NCBI RefSeq assembly: GCF_905171765.1
Contig: NC_053389.1
Span: 784,678,772 to 784,742,771 of the forward strand
Direction: 5' to 3'
DNA: 64,000 bases
Source: Bufo bufo
Taxonomy: Eukaryota > Chordata > Amphibia > Anura > Bufonidae
Position numbers and translations under genes: made by a program. Below, in pieces: positions 47,566 to 59,624 of the stretch. The notes under the pieces are model-generated. The model searched no databases and was not told the DNA's origin. It was given only the letters and a program-made list of their open reading frames with translations. Positions within the stretch are counted from its first letter, which is position 1, and each line of letters opens with the position of its first letter.

Positions 47566-50472
47566 TTACAGTTCAAAAAGGTCTCGTGTAAACGAGCCTG
47601 GCTGAAATGCAGCTTGTGGCCGTACCTGGCCAGGATCAGTGGCCCGAGTTGCCATCCTTGATGGATAACTGGATGGTGTCGGGTCTGGAAAGTGCTGGTA
47701 AGTGGTATGGGGCTGGGAAGATGGCCCTTGAGGAGGGACTTGAGGCTGGTAATAGCCGGGGACAGGGACATGTGGGGGGATATTGAGAATTTGCCTGCGT
47801 AGGTCATTTATGTGAGAATGTATGTCTCCCTGATAATTGGAGGCATACATTTGTATGACCAGTGCAATTGATGCAATGCATTCGGGATGTCTAGCCACGG
47901 GGACTTGTTTCAATATACTGGCAAGGCCCCTCAGCGTTGACTCTTCAATGCCGTCACTTCTCCTCTGGGCAAGGAATTCAATTACTCGGGCATCTATAGC
48001 CTCCCGAGTTGCTTGCCCAGAGGAAGAGTGAGGGACATTGCGGCGTCTCCTGGGCTGCGGCTGCTGTAGAGGTGAAGGACTCCTCGGTGATCGGGAGGCC
48101 TCAGCCTGGGATGCCTGGTCCGGCTGCTCAGCTGGCGTTGGGACAGGACTGGTAGCCGGGGAAAAAACTGGCGACGAGTCTCCATTTAATGCCTCGGACT
48201 CTTCAGGCTCATCCAGACTGTCCACAGTACTGTATAGGAAAATGACATGAAAACATATATTACATCATTTGTCTACAACAGTTCAAACTTCACATTTAGA
48301 TTTCTTCAAATACACAACTATGTGTGAACTACATATACGTTGCGCTGTCATACATCTCAAATTTTCTCTGAAATGACAAATTTTTCAAATAAAGATTGGG
48401 AAATTGTTAAATTTGTTTAAATATATTTTTCAAGGTCAATTAGTTGACAATGCAAAATATAAAACTACTTAAACATATGATTGTCTTTTGAATCTGTGAA
48501 GCACAAAACAAGGTATACACATTAATGGACCAAAAGCAGTGCTGAAATTCTGTCCGTCTCTTCTATATCTGGACTGCTTTGCACTGCCTACCATCCATAT
48601 GTAATGTTAATAAAAAAGAACATCAATTCCTAAAAAAAAAAAAGGAGCACACATCACAAGGCCATGGTGGTAGTAGTAGTTACTATTCAGCTGTACGGAC
48701 ACTGTTGGAGCATCAGTATACTCTATTTAATAAAGTGTATTATGTTATTTTATTTTATTTTTTTAATATTGGTTTATAGAGGACTATATGTAGAAGTTTA
48801 AAAAAAAGGATAAAAACTATGTAAATGTCAATTACAGTACAGAAGAGGTACCAACACCGAAATCAACCATAATACATTTTGCGTGAATGTTCCAGCAATT
48901 ATGAACTAAACCAAACTTTCAAAAATGGGTTCGCTATTCAGGGCCACAGAAAGAAAGCAGGCTTTTCGATCAATTTTCACAATTATTACCTATACACAGG
49001 ATAATAAGTACACAAGATCATATTGGCCAAGGAACAACAGCCAACCACCATGACGAACAACTGTATGAGGAGACAATGCGTGCAGTGCGCACGGGCCATC
49101 TCCCTTCTCGATTCCTGCTCTAATTGCTGAGATCTGTGTGACTTGTTCCTGAAAATGGTGCCAGTCAGGGAATTAAAATATCCAGGAGGCGCCATGTGCG
49201 CTCTGCACGTGTCGTGACATAATACTACTCCTCATCGGTGGTGGCCGGTGTTACTAACCCTCAAAAATGATTAGGTTCACCCACACAAAGGATAGTTCAA
49301 CAATTGTTCAACAACCATGGGCGTTGCTCTAGGGGGTGCAGAGGTAACAGTCGCTAATGGGCCCAGGAGCCTGAGGTGTCCCAAATACCCTTATGCCACA
49401 TTAGAAGACACACAATGCACTGAGGGAAGGTGGGCCAAAGCTGAACTCTTGCACCAGGGGCCATGAGCCGTTAGATACGCCCCAGACAACGCCAGACAAC
49501 TCGTTTCATTGTAGACCACTATGGCATAATTCTAAATTTGGTCGTAATAATTAACACGACAAAAACTTTTTTAAACTAAAAAAATACTTACGGCCTCATG
49601 TCCATGACCGGACGTAGAAACTGCAATTGCGCAATGTAGATGTATGGGCGTTTTTTTGAACCCCCTTCACCACTGCGCCCTTGGGCATTCATCTCCCGAC
49701 GAAACTAGTCCCGGCAGCTATTCCACCTTGTTTTTGTTAGCTTCACTAAAAAACTAAAAAAATATCAATTGTTGAAAACAAAAGTCAGTTTATAAACAAT
49801 AAAATTATATCAGTAGAAATAGTAAAGGGCATAAAAAATAAAATAAAAAGTTGCAAACTCTGATAAATGTATGAATAGGCCAGATTATACAGCACATGGT
49901 ACAGTCCTGCAGGTGTAGGGATACTAATGTACAATAAGTTCAGGAAGGAGGAGATTAGTCGTGCAAGCCATTTGGCCTAAATGAATTTAGAATATGACAT
50001 GGAGACAACTATATAGGATGCTCAATTACAAAAGTGACACGTGAGAGGAAATAACAAGAGCACATCCAGGTTTGTGACATGAGTACTGTTTGCTGGAGCA
50101 AAGGGAGGCTCCGCCATTTTGCAGAAAACAAATGGGGTATAGTATTTAGTGCACGACTGTTCCCAAAACCATGTGCAGGTTCTATGCCAAATGAAGCTGG
50201 ACCACTAAATATACATTCTTCTGACCGCATTGAATTTATAGCTACATCATTTTATAGGGACAGACAGTACAACGACATTGATGGCACTTACCTAAAGCTG
50301 CACGGCCACGTCCATCTGCTTTGGCCCATTCTTGCCGCCTCAAATTCCAGACCACTTGCTCCCAAACAGCATCTTTGCGGACACGGTCTTGATAGGTCCT
50401 GGACCGGGAGTCCCAGAGTTCTGGCCTCTCCTGCACCAGACATATTAACTTCTCTACATTCCAGCGTGGCAT
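47566..50472 (-). pseudogene. Harbinger MADF-domain protein gene, three exons, one nonsense codon
   Basis: Exon 1 is 50292-50472 and starts MPRWNVEKLICLVQERPELW, a clear MADF DNA-binding domain. Donor GTAAGT follows, exon 2 is 49592-49745 (acceptor TTTTTTAG), a second GTAAGT donor follows, and exon 3 is 47566-48229 (acceptor CTATACAG). All joins keep frame, totalling 999 nt. Exon 2 completes the MADF domain (TRWNSCRD, then FRREM and KKRPYIYIAQLQFL). Its codon 74 is TAG (49705-49707), between RD and FRREM. Exon 3 encodes a Pro/Ser-rich linker and a helical segment (IDARVIEFLAQRRS, LKQVPVARHPECIASIALVIQMY). In this superfamily such a protein binds the TIRs and brings the transposase to DNA. It ends 492 bp from the convergent transposase. 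With the stop, only a truncated MADF fragment could be made. Confidence 0.82.
49316..49492. mobile_element. Possible small MITE in MADF intron 2
   Basis: CCATGGGCGTTGCTCTAG at the left and GAGCCGTTAGATACGCCCC at the right look like imperfect inverted ends. No coding content. The rest of this intron (48230-49591) shows only AT-rich sequence with no further recognisable feature. Confidence 0.35.
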
Positions 50473-51309
50473 ATTTGTGCCCTCCAAACTGAATATAGCC
50501 AAAGATAAATCACAGTAGCCAGACAGCAATGGCTCACCACTCTGGAGATTCACCACAGATGCCTAGCAATTAGCATATCCTGTGATATGAAACTTCCTGT
50601 ATCAGATTTTTTTTTATTTTATTGGCACAAGTTTTGGCAGACAGTTTTGCCATGGCAAACAAGAGAAATAAAATGGACGCGGACGCGAATGACAATCGGA
50701 TGTGCTTCCGCGTTTTTTCGGGGACCCATTGACTTGAACACACACACAACAAACAGGAGCCTGGAAAACACACAACAAACAGGAGCCTGGAAAACAAAAA
50801 GCACAGGCCCTGACAAACAAACCTAGTTCTGGGATTGGATACCCAACCAGGGAACCGATTGGCCCAGCGTCCAAACTCACCGATAAGTCGATCATCCGGG
50901 TCTTGGCTGGTCGACGTGGCAACCCTCCTGGAACAACCATGCCTAGGAACGTGGCAGGGTAAGTTCCTGACAGGTACACTGCCAAACTGAATTCTTTGGC
51001 TCCATAAGCCACTTCAAACAGAAAAAAAGCTGCTACTTAGTTTTGTTATCCACATTACTATTCTGCCTCCGCTCATCCCTCTTCAAATGCTGCATCCAAT
51101 GCAAACACCGGCTGTGGCGTAACCGTCACCGTCGCTAGAAAAGCAGCGGAGGGGGACCGGGCAGCGACAGGGGATCCATAAGGCGAATGCTACATTTTCT
51201 TATGCTTGGACATCACACTCAGCAGTTTAGACCATCAGTCTTTTCTGCCCGAAAACCCTTTTAACTGCTATCCTTCTGAGGTAGTGCAGCCAAGTTTGAT
51301 ACGAAGCAG

Positions 51310-51382
51310 GTTTCTGTAGTGTAATGGCTATCACATTCGCCTCACACGCGAAAGGTCTCTGTTTCGAAACTGGGCAGAAACA
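51310..51382 (+). pseudogene. tRNA-Val (CAC) pseudogene
   Basis: Anticodon CAC is kept, but the T stem is TCTGT against CTGGG (wobbles and a T53/C61 mismatch), the B box is degraded (TGTTTCGAAAC), and the A box carries a G to A change. Unlikely to be transcribed well. Confidence 0.85.
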
Positions 51383-51778
51383 TGTACATTTTCAAAAGTG
51401 TTGAAAGAGCTCATGATGCATAATATCTAACCCCCACAACAAGTGACGGCATCTCTGCTTACTTCCAATTTTAAATTAAATTTACACTTTTTAGGGGCTA
51501 TTGGGGTAAAACAAAAGAATGCAAAGCTTAGCTTTCATAAAAACTGATTGGGTATAAGGACTTTGGTCGGACCTTACACCCTGATCTTTTATCTCATCCA
51601 AATAATTCAGATCAAAGATCATAATAATAGTCAGATTTTTGTAGAATTATAGTGCATAAACTTAGACTTACCTACAGCTGTAAATGCTGGTCTCCAGGAA
51701 CATTATAGCTAGTTTGTTCAAAAAAACATGTTTGACCGTTATGCCCACTTACATACCCAACGTACCAAGTGCATGGCT

Positions 51779-51851
51779 GTTTCTGTAGTGTAGTGGTTAT
51801 CATATTCGCCTAACACGCGAAAGGTCCCCGGTTCGAAACCGGGCAAAAACA
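51779..51851 (+). pseudogene. tRNA-Val (AAC), decayed copy
   Basis: The anticodon, T arm and B box are intact. The acceptor 3' strand is CAAAAAC, so pair 5-68 becomes C/A, and D-stem C25 is T. It may still be transcribed, but tRNA quality is doubtful; classed as a probable pseudogene. Confidence 0.55.
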
Positions 51852-52047
51852 TACTAAACCTGCTTTTGTTATTTCTTTCAAGATGCATGGGTGACAGAAG
51901 CCTCTGCCACTATCAAGCCAGATGCCTCTACAAAGAGAAAAAAGACACAAACCATGTGAGGTGACTGAACAACTGTGGAAACGTTTGTCCGTTGAAATGT
52001 AACAAGGAACGATTGTTTTTTTTTGTTGTTTTTTTATATTGCAAATT

Positions 52048-52053
52048 TTTATT
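52048..52053 (-). promoter_or_regulatory. LINE polyadenylation signal (AATAAA on minus strand)
   Basis: TTTATT on the plus strand, about 15 bp before the poly(A) tract. Confidence 0.6.
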
Positions 52054-52386
52054 GTTTTCAATTTTTCAATGCTTTGTACATTTTCCAAAAAGTAAAGTAT
52101 ACAACAATACATGTGACATAAACAGAAGCGACAGTCACCTATTTTAAGGTGTCACAAATATAAATAACCAAAGGGCGGTTAAGCCCAACATGACAGGCAT
52201 CAGCAAGAAATAAAAACCTTACAGTTAAGTCAGATTGAGCATAGAATCGTGGAGATTAAGTCCAAATATCTATGGTGAGAGTGTATGTATGGGGGGGAGG
52301 GGTGGGGGGGGGTAAGATAGGTAAGTGGGCCTCTATCTGGGGGTGGAAGAGGTAAGGCAATGAAAGATAGCTGTTGAACTCTGTAC

Positions 52387-55300
52387 CTAGGAAAAGTTCC
52401 TGTGTAACTTCCAAGGTGACCACATTTTTAGGAAAGAGGGTCTAGAGTGCGACTCCCAGTGTGAGATTTCCTCTAGTCTGTAAATCTGGTCAACCTTATT
52501 GGTCCAATGCTCAATACTAGGGATATCTGAGGATAACCAGTGGGTTGGTAGGAGCAATCTAGCCGCTGCCAGTAAGAGGGCAAAAAGGGATTTTTTATGT
52601 GGGTCCAGGCCTTCCGTCCCGAGAGATAATAAAGTCAATTCAGGGGAGCAGGTGAGGGATGACTTGCAAATCTGGTTGCATAGTTGGGTTATTGTGTGCC
52701 ACCATGGGTTAATCAGGTCACATGTCCACCAAATGTGTATGAAGGTTCCTTTAGCTTTATGGCATCTCCAACACAGATCAGTGGCTGTTTTGCTATATCT
52801 ATAAGTTTTGTCTGGAGTCCTGTACCATTGCATAAGGATCTTATAGCTGTTTTCTTGGATGCGTATGCATCTAGATAATTTGTGTGGGAGGATTAGTATT
52901 TTAGAGGTTTCTTGAGGAGTCAGGGACTTTTGAAGATCTTTCTCCCATTTGCCCACTATTGCAGGTTTAATAATGGAGGTAGGAGATTTCAAACGCTTAT
53001 AAATCGTAGAAATGGCTTTAGGGGGATATCTCTTATTGCTCAGCATTTCCACAAACCAGCTTGTTTCTTCTGATAGAGGAGGGCTTTTTGTCTTACTGAG
53101 TAATTCAGTTCTAAGAAAATGTAACAGGGTGGGGTTATGAATCTGCGTCCCCAGAAGTTTGCATATTTCCGGGTCAGGAAGAATACAACCATCAGTATCT
53201 AGAAACTGGGTTATGGGAATCACCGAGGACCTAATGTGTAGCGGTCAGCTTTCTTTCAGCTCTTTGGGGGCCAGATCAATTATGTCTTTTATGAGGATAA
53301 GTGAGGTGAGAGGTATTGGAGCCCCATTGCTGGACGAGAAACCCCCCCAAACCCTTAAAGTGTTGCGTATAAGAGGGTTAGGTATTGAGCTTAGGGTCGG
53401 GGGTAGTCTGTCAGCCAGCAAGAGGCCCCGAGGTGAGGAGGGAAGGAGAGCAGTCTCCAATGTGAGCCAGGATTTATGAGTGGGTTCTCTAATCCAATCA
53501 ATAACTCTAGAAAGCTGGAGAGCATGCACGTATGATTTAGGATCAGGGAGGCCAATGCCTCCTCTAGTTCTAGGTTTAGTCAAGGTATCAAAAGAGATAC
53601 GAGGGCTTTTGCCTTGCCAAATAAATTTGCGGACTTGTTTGTTTAGGGATGCAAAGTATGACCTGGGGATATCAATAGGGAGAACCTGCATCATATATGT
53701 GAGTTTTGGCATGATCAGTGACATAAAGATGTTCTTCCTTCCGAACCAGGAGAGATAGGGAGAATCTAGGGAATCCATTTGAGCTATCATAGAGGCTAGG
53801 AGGGGTTTGTAGTTTAATTGAAATAGATCAGGCAAGTGAGAGGACAGCTTGATCCCTAGGTAGGTTAATTGTTGGGTTTGCTAATTGAAAGGGGAGTTAA
53901 TTTGGAGGGAGGCGAGATTGGCGGGGGAAAGGCCTATATGTAAAACCTGGGATTTGGAGGGGTTGACCTTAAAGTTGGAAAGGGAGCCAAAAAGGTTGAG
54001 TGTTGAGAGGATCCTTGGCATGGATCTCTGTGGATTAGTGGTGACAATCAGTAGATCGTCAGCGAAGGCTGCCAGTTTAAATTCTCGGTTCCCCACTCTC
54101 AGACCCTTAATTTCACCGTCTTGTCTAAGGGCTTGAAGAAGGGATTCCATTACAAGGACAAAAATAAGTGGAGAGAGGGGGCATCCCTCTCTCGTTCCAT
54201 TTCTAATGGGGAAGGAAAGAAGTCCATTTACTGACACGGACGCCGAGGAGCAAGTGTACATGGAAAATATAGAGTTGATATATTGCTCCGGAATTTGGAA
54301 TTTAGCCAGGGCTAATCTGATATAAGTCCAGTCTACTCTATCAAATGCTTTCTCGGCGTCCGTGCCAAGCAGGACCAGGGGAGAGGATTTATGTGAGGCA
54401 TAGAACAGGGCATCTAGAATTTTCGTGGTGTTGTCTTTGCCTTCCCTACCTTTGACAAAACCAACCTGGTCAGGGCGGATAAGTTCAGGGAGCAGGTTTT
54501 GTAGCCTGGTGGCCAGCATTTTAGCTAGGAGTTTAAGATCCACATTAAGTAAGGAGATAGGGCGATAATTGGAGCAGATCATGGTGTCCTTACCTTCTTT
54601 GGGGATTATCGTAATGACTGCTTTGGTCATATCAGAAGAGAGTGGGTGATTGGACAATGATAGATTACAGATAGGGAGTAAGTGGGGTAGTAGAATATTT
54701 TGAAAGGACGAATAATAAGTTATAGGGAGACCGTCAGGGCCAGGGCATTTGCCTTTGGGGGTAGATTTAATAGCAGTAATTAGTTCCGGGATAGTGAACG
54801 GTTTGCTCAGGGATTCTTGTTGTGCCAAATTTAATGTAGGAAGGTCAAGAGTCTCCAGAAACGAACTGATATTGCTTTCTCTATCAAAGGAGGGATTAGG
54901 GAGGTTAGGAGCTGGGAGATTATATAGGGACTTGTAGAATAATCTAAATTGTTCAGCTATTTCCTCGGCTTTAAATAGTTGAACTCCTTGGGGGGATTTA
55001 ATGGACTGAACGTAGCGGGAGTTTATTCTCTGTTTGATTCGGCTCATGACATATTTAGAGGCTTTGTTTCCATGGGCATAAATCTTCTGCTGAGCGGACA
55101 GAAAAAATTTGGCTGAACGCTCGTTCAGGAGATTCTTTAACTGAGTTCTAAGAGAAGAAAGTTCCGAAAGCTTCTGTGCCATTAAAGATTGCTTATGTGC
55201 TTTTTCCACTTGGTGGATTTGTGAAAGCAAGGTATTGAGTTTTTTCTCTGACTCTTTAGAAAAGAGCAGAGGCTGATCAGCCTGCCTCGTATATAGGCTT

Positions 55301-55882
55301 TGTGAGCATCCCAGATAACTTGGGGGGTTACCTCCGGGGTATTATTGGTTAAGAAGTATTCTTCTAAGTAAGAGGTAATTTGGGCAGTATGTTTGGTGTT
55401 ATTCAGTAAAGACTCATTAAATCTCCAATTAGGTTGTCTGGCATTTTTTTTTTCTGGGGATATAATACAGAAAATTGGAGAGTGGTCTGATAGAGTGATG
55501 TCTCCTATTTTAGGTAAAGAACAGGATTGTAGTTTCTCCTTTGGGACTAGAATGTAGTCAATTCTGCTATAGGAGTTATTTGCAGAGGAGTAAAAGGAAT
55601 AGTCAATTGAATCAGGGTTGTGGCAACGCCATACGTCTATAATTCCCAGGTTGTGTAATTTTGCATGTATCAGTCTGAGGATCTTTGCAGAGATAGGGGA
55701 TTTTTTAGAGGATGTGTCTATTAAAGGATTGAAAGCAACGTTAAAATCTCCTGCAACAATTAGGAAACCCTCCCTATGTTGCTCAATTAAAGAGAAGACA
55801 TTAATGAGCCAGCTAAGCTGATCGGTATTTGGGGCGTAGATGTTTACAAACGTGAACATAGATTGTCCTACCAGACCTTTAA
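52387..55882 (-). pseudogene. LINE ORF2: endonuclease, reverse transcriptase and C-terminal zinc knuckle
   Basis: Endonuclease (55882-55270): NIYAPN, AGDFNV, SRIDYILV and LSDHSPI; its first ~100 residues are absent. A frameshift near 55262 separates it from the reverse transcriptase (PGPDGLP, NYRPISLLN, EKAFDRVDW, REGCPLSPL, and FADDLL in the YXDD position). In-frame stops follow at 53881-53883 (TAG) and 53245-53247 (TGA), with the same frame continuing to 52387. The C-terminal segment has CWRCHKAKGTFIHIWWTC, the CCHC-like motif of L1-clade ORF2. Motif spacing fits the L1 group (including Tx1-like elements of frogs). With one frameshift, two stops and the 5' cut, it is inactive. Confidence 0.92.
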
Positions 55883-58103
55883 CCACTTAAGGACCACAGG
55901 TTTATACCCCCCTAAAGACCAGGCCCTTTTTTACAAATCGGCACTCCACAACTTTAGCGGTTTATTGCTCGGTCATGCAACTTACCACCCAAATGAATTT
56001 TACGTCCTTTTCTTCTCACTAATAGAGCTTTCATTTGGTGGTATTTCATTGCTGCTGACATTTTTACTTTTTTTGTTATTAATCGAAATATACCGATTTT
56101 TTTGCAAAAAAATTACATTTTTCACTTTCAGTTGTAAAATTTTGCAAAAAAAAACGACATCCATATATAAATTTTTCTCGAAATTTATTGTTCTACATGT
56201 CTTTGATAAAAATAAAATTTGGGGTAAAAAAAAAAATGGTTTGGGTAAAAGTTATAGCGTTTACAAACTATGGTACAAAAATGTGAATTTCCGCTTTTTG
56301 AAGCAGCTCTGACTTTCTGAGCACCTGTCATGTTTCCTGAGGTTCTACAATGGCCAGACAGTAGAAAAACCCCACAAATGACCCCATTTCGGAAAGTAGA
56401 CACCCTAAGGTATTCGCTGATGGGCATAGTGAGTTCATAGAACTTTTTATTTTTTGTCACAAGTTAGCGGAAAATGATGATTTATTTATTTATTTATTTT
56501 TTTTCTTACAAAGTCTCATAATCCACTAACTTGTGACAAAAAATGAAAACTTCCATGAACTCACTATGCCCATCACGAAATACCTTGGGGTGTCTTCTTT
56601 CCAAAATGGGGTCACTTGTGGGCTAGTTATACTGCCCTGGCATTTTAGGGGCCCAAATGCGTGCGAAGTAGTTTGAAATCAAAATCTGTAAAAAATGGCC
56701 GGTGAAATCTGAAAGGTGCTCTTTGGAATGTGGGCCCCTTTGCCCACCTAGGTTGCAAAAAAGTGTCACACATGTGGTATTTCCGTACTCCGGAGAAGTT
56801 GGGCAATGTTTTTTGGGGTGTCATTTTACATATACCCATGCTGGGTGAGAGAAATATCTTGGCAAAAGACAACTTTTCCCATTTTTTTTATACAAAGTTG
56901 GCATTTGACCAAGATATTTATCTCACCCAGCATGGGTATATGTAAAATGACACCCCAAAACACATTGCCCAACTTCTCCTGAGTACGGCAATACCACATG
57001 TGTGACACTTTTTTGCAGCCTAGGTGGGCAAAGAGGCCCACATTCCAAAGAGCACCTTTAGGATTTCACAGGTCATTTTTTACACATTTTGATTTCAAAC
57101 TACTTACCACACATTAGGGCCCCTAGAATGCCAGGGCAGTATAACTACCCCACAAGTGACCCCATTTTGGAAAGAAGACACCCCAAGGTATTCCATGAGG
57201 GGCATGGCGAGTTCCTAGAATTTTTTATTTTTTGTCACAAGTTAGCGGAAAATGATGATTTTTTTTTTCTTACAAAGTCTCATATTCCACTAACTTGTGA
57301 CAAAAAATAAAAACTTCCATGAACTCACTATGCCCATCACGAAATACCTGGGGGTGTCTTCTTTCCAAAATGGGGTCACTTGTGGGGTAGTTATACTGCC
57401 CTGGCATTTTAGGGGCCCGAATGCGTGAGAAGTAGTTTGAAATCAAAATCTGTAAAAAATGGCCGGCGAAATCCGAAAGGTGCTCTTTGGAATGTGGGCC
57501 CCTTTGCCCACCTAGGCTTCAAAAAAGTGTCACACATGTGGTATTGTCGTACTCAGGAGAAGTTGGGCAATGTATTTTGGGGTGTCATTTTACATATACC
57601 CATGCTGGGTGAGATAAATATCTCGGCAAAAGACAACTTTTCCCATTTTTTTTATACAAAGTTGGCATTTGACCAAGATATTTATCTCACCCAGCATGGG
57701 TATATGTAAAATGACACCCCAAAACACATTCCCCAACTTCTCCTGAGTACGGCGATACCAGATGTGTACCACTTTTTTGCAGCCTAGATGCGCAAAGGGG
57801 CCCACATTCCTTTTAGGAGGGCATTTTTAGACATTTGGATCCCAGACTTCTTCTCACGCTTTAGGGCCCCTAAAATGCCAGGGCAGTATAAATACCCCAC
57901 ATGTGACCTCATTTTGGAAAGAAGACACCCCAAGGTATTCAATGAGGGGCATGGCGAGTTCATAGAATTTTTTTTTTGCCACAAGTTAGCGGAAATTGAT
58001 TATTTATTTATTTTTTCTCACAAAGTCTCCCTTTCCGCTAACTTGGGACAAAAATTTCAATCTTTCATGGACTCAATATGCCCCTCAGCGAATACCTTGG
58101 GGC
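55883..58103. mobile_element. TTAA-targeting DNA element of unknown family, truncated by hAT insertion
   Basis: It starts CCACTTAAGGACC next to TTAA in the LINE. TTAA targets are typical of piggyBac and Kolobok superfamilies; no transposase is visible to choose between them. 55883-56339 is AT-rich unique sequence. The remainder is alternating inverted modules. The right end is not in view because a hAT element begins at 58104. Confidence 0.6.
56340..58095. repeat. Alternating inverted modules (about 380-bp arms, ~765-bp period)
   Basis: ACCCATGCTGGGTGAGA near 56833 is followed by its complement near 56924, and the pattern repeats near 57598 and 57689. A second symmetry centre lies at CACAAGTTAGCGG / CCACTAACTTGTG (near 56460-56535, 57237-57300, 57978-58045). 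Modules therefore run forward and reversed in turn, forming long palindromes. Reading frames here of 60-140 aa are repeat by-products. Confidence 0.88.
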
Positions 58104-58383
58104 TAGAGTTGAGCGAACACCTGGATGTTCGGGTTCGAGAAGTTCGGCCGAACTTCCCGGAAATGTTCTGGTTCGGGATCCGAACCCGACCCGAACTTCG
58201 TCCCGAACCCCATTGAAGTCAATGGGGACCCGAACTTTTCTGCACTAAAAAGGCTGTAAAACACCCCAGGAAAGGGCTAGAGGGCTGCGAAAGGCAGCAA
58301 AATGTAGTTAAATCCCCTGCAAACAAATGTGGATAGGGAAATGAATTAAAATAAAAATAAAATAAATAAAAATTAACCAATAT

Positions 58384-59510
58384 CAATTGGAGAGAGGTCC
58401 CATAGCAGAGAATCAGACTTCATGTCATAGCAGAGAATCAGGCTTCACGTCACCCAAAACTGGAACAGTCCATTGTCATATATTTAGGCCCCGGCACCCA
58501 GACAGAGGAGAGAGGTCCCATAGCAGAGAATCTGTCTTCATATCAGCAGAGAATCAGTCTTCATGTCATAGCAGAGAATCAGTCTTCACGTCACCCACCA
58601 CTGGAACAGTCCATTGTCACATATTTAGGCCCAGGCACCCAGGCAGAGGAGAGAGGTCCCATAGCAGAGAATCTGGCTTCATGTCAGCAGAGAATCAGTC
58701 TTCATGTCATAGCAGAGAATCAGGCTTCATGTCACCCACCACTGGAACAGGCCACTGTCAGATATTTTTAGGCCCCTGCACCCAGACAGAGGAGAGAGGT
58801 CCCATAACAGAGATTCAGGCTTCATGTCAGCAGAGAATCAGTCTTCATGTCATAGCAGAGAATCAGGCTTCACGTCACCCACCACTGGAACAGTCCATTG
58901 TCACATATTTAGGCCCAGGCACCCAGGCAGAGGAGAGAGGTCCCATAGCAGAGAATCAGGCTTCATGTAAGCAGAGAATCAGTCTTCATGTCATAGCAGA
59001 GAATCAGGCTTCATGTCACCCACCACTGGAACAGGCCACTGTCAGATATTTTTAGGCCCCGGCACCCAGACAGAGGAGAGAGGTCCCATAACAGAGATTC
59101 AGGCTTCATGTCAGCAGAGAATCAGTCTTCATGTCATAGCAGAGAATCAGGCTTCATGTCCCCCTCCACTGGAACAGGCCACTGTCAGATATTTTTAGGC
59201 CCCGGCACCCAGACAGAGGAGAGAGGTCCCATAACAGAGATTCAGGCTTCATGTCAGCAGAGAATCAGTCTTCATCTCATAGCAGAGAATCAGGCTTCAC
59301 GTCACCCACCACTGGAACAGTCCATTGTCACATATTTAGGCCCTGGCACCCAGGCAGAGCAGAGAGGTCCCATAACAGAAATTCAGGCTTCATGTCAGCA
59401 GAGAATCAGTCTTCATGTCATAGCAGAGAATCAGGCTTCATGTCACCCACCACTGGAACAGGCCACTGTCAGATATTTTTAGGCCCCGACACCCAGACAG
59501 AGGAGAGGTT
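58384..59510. repeat. 143-bp tandem repeat, about 8 copies
   Basis: The motif AGCAGAGAATCAGGCTTCA and the segment CATATTTAGGCCC recur every ~143 bp. Each monomer has internal sub-repeats of AGAGAATCAG. A 222-aa open frame at 58387-59055 results from this periodicity. Confidence 0.92.
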
Positions 59511-59624
59511 CATTCAACTTTGGGTTGCCCCGCAATATAATGGTAAAATGAAAATAAAAATAGGATTGAATGAGGAAGTGCCCTGGAGTACAGTAATATA
59601 TTGTTAAGGGGAGGTAGTTAATGT

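Larger units (their letters stand above)
44880..50738 (+). mobile_element. PIF/Harbinger DNA transposon, right end lost
   Basis: It starts GGCCTCATGCACACGAC next to TAA, the 3-bp target type of PIF/Harbinger elements. It carries the two expected genes in convergent order: transposase (+) and MADF protein (-). The right side has typical subterminal sequence (GGACGCGGACGCG, then GGGACCCATTGACTTGAA), but a complementary TIR is missing and tRNA-unit sequence follows directly. Noncoding blocks: 45000-45155 leader, 45479-46169 intron, 47074-47565 between the convergent genes, 48230-49591 and 49746-50291 introns, 50473-50738 right leader. Confidence 0.9.
50739..52013 (+). repeat. Displaced, decayed copy of most of a tRNA-Val array unit
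   Basis: Starts at the ACACAACAAACAGGAGCCTGG part of the unit and runs through both tRNA loci to AACAAGGAACGAT. At the left edge a segment of about 24 bp (ACACAACAAACAGGAGCCTG) is repeated twice. It lacks about 90 bp around the CRE-like sites (compare 51115-51130 with 2554-2690). It meets the LINE poly(A) end at 52013. Confidence 0.93.
52014..55882 (-). mobile_element. L1-type LINE, 3' part, inserted in a tRNA-array fragment
   Basis: The minus-strand 3' end has a poly(A) tail (T-run at about 52014-52038) joined to array sequence. A C-rich tract on the sense strand (52288-52312) and the ORF2 body lie upstream. At the other side the LINE is cut at a TTAA (55879-55882) by a DNA transposon, so the missing 5' part may lie beyond the window. 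Confidence 0.9.

Noticed and set aside
58387..59055. A 222-aa plus-strand frame in the 143-bp repeats
   Set aside because: A periodic translation product of noncoding tandem repeats, antisense to the hAT element.
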